From the NCBI GenBank assembly GCA_031260385.1, contig JAIRKB010000113.1, positions 1 through 13,595 of the forward strand: DNA of 13,595 nucleotides, read 5' to 3'. Below, one piece after another: positions 13,025-13,595 of the stretch. This DNA is from Propionibacteriaceae bacterium (GTDB lineage Bacteria; Actinomycetota; Actinomycetes; Propionibacteriales; Propionibacteriaceae). The notes below the pieces were generated by a model that saw only the letters and a list, made by a program, of their open reading frames with translations, did no database searches and was not told the DNA's origin. Position 1 is the first letter of the stretch. Every line of letters starts with the position of its first letter. Position numbers and translations under genes: made by a program.

Positions 13025-13595
13025 GTGACAGCTCCAAACGAATCTTCACCTGGTGGTGAGGTCATTATCTACCAGTCCGCAGATGGCTCGGTGGTGATCG
13101 AGGTGCGTGTTGACAGTGACACCGTCTGGCTGACGCAGGAACAACTGATTGAGTTGTTCCAGCGCGATCAGTCAGTCATCTCTCGACACATTAATAACGC
13201 CCGAAGGGAGGGCGAACTCAGCCCGGAGAATTTTATGCAAAATATGCATAAAAATCGGAGGGGACGACCAGAGATACTCTACGACCTTGATGTAGTCATC
13301 TCAGTGGGTTACCGGGTCAAGTCAACCGAAGGCATCCGCTTCCGCCGTTGGGCGACGACTGTGCTGCGCCAGCACTTAATGGAAGGCTACTCGATCAATC
13401 AGAGTCGTCTCGATCAACTCAACCAGGCGTTAGAGATCATTTCACGGTCGGACCTACCAGAGGTCGCTGGCGTAGCCAATGTGCTGCAGCTTTATGCTGA
13501 GGGATTGACGTTGTTGGATGACTACGACCACCAGCGGATAAGCAAACCCAAGGGACGGGCCGGTGGTTGGGAGCTTACTTATGATGAGGCCCGCG
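13025..13595 (+). CDS. RhuM-family protein, probably RhuM-Fic, cut by window edge
   Basis: 190 codons run from GTG 13025 (GAGGGG 8 nt upstream) to the window edge without a stop. Residues 34-64 are a helix-turn-helix-like region (VWLTQEQLIELFQRDQSVIS, then RHINNARREGEL). Residues 84-122 hold the RhuM core (YDLDVVISVGYRVKSTEG, FRRWATTVLRQHLMEGYSIN). The last part (LLDDYDHQRISKP, then GWELTYDEAR) is the linker that in many homologues leads into a Fic/DOC domain, so a Fic AMPylase domain is expected beyond the edge. RhuM was named in a Salmonella pathogenicity island; RhuM-Fic genes are common on mobile islands and near defence or toxin-antitoxin loci. Base composition is lower in GC than in leuS or comEC, which fits acquired DNA. 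Function is unproven. Confidence 0.85.
   Translation, partial: MTAPNESSPGGEVIIYQSADGSVVIEVRVDSDTVWLTQEQLIELFQRDQSVISRHINNARREGELSPENFMQNMHKNRRGRPEILYDLDVVISVGYRVKSTEGIRFRRWATTVLRQHLMEGYSINQSRLDQLNQALEIISRSDLPEVAGVANVLQLYAEGLTLLDDYDHQRISKPKGRAGGWELTYDEAR

Overview
The window is about 13.6 kb of GC-rich bacterial chromosome. It is most likely from an actinobacterium (Actinomycetota). The reasons are a DUF4192-family gene, a comEA-comEC-holA neighbourhood, GTG starts, and -10 boxes sitting about 6 nt before start codons, as in leaderless actinobacterial mRNAs. The family cannot be fixed from the sequence; the leucyl-tRNA synthetase reads like the roughly 820-residue type of Propionibacteriaceae-like lineages, but that is from memory.

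Left part (1-3652): a partial single-pass membrane protein on the minus strand; a divergent, short DUF4192 gene; then leuS. leuS has a single in-frame TAG at codon 121 with a perfectly conserved frame on both sides, the most striking feature of the window.

Middle (3653-8933): a 418-bp gap holding a 208-bp element with ~49-bp imperfect inverted ends (MITE- or REPIN-like), hairpins and a G-quadruplex-type motif. The DNA-uptake pair comEA-comEC follows with a 1-nt overlap. Convergent to it on the minus strand are a glyoxalase-II-like metallo-hydrolase and holA (DNA polymerase III delta), which look like one operon.

Right part (8934-13595): genes for envelope proteins, all on the plus strand. 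They are a Tim44-like protein with a Gly-rich repeat, a membrane segment and a zinc ribbon; a DUF4230 protein; an unrecognised 380-aa secreted protein with a strong intrinsic terminator; a 12-codon relic of the 3' end of a second DUF4230 gene; and a lipoprotein preceded by a leaderless-type promoter. The window ends in a RhuM-family gene (probably RhuM-Fic) preceded by a possible 16-codon leader ORF.

leuS, comEA/comEC and holA are housekeeping or conserved genes. The DUF4192 stub, the inverted-repeat element, the DUF4230 relic and the RhuM gene are the accessory or decaying parts. No tRNA, rRNA, CRISPR array or complete transposase gene was seen.
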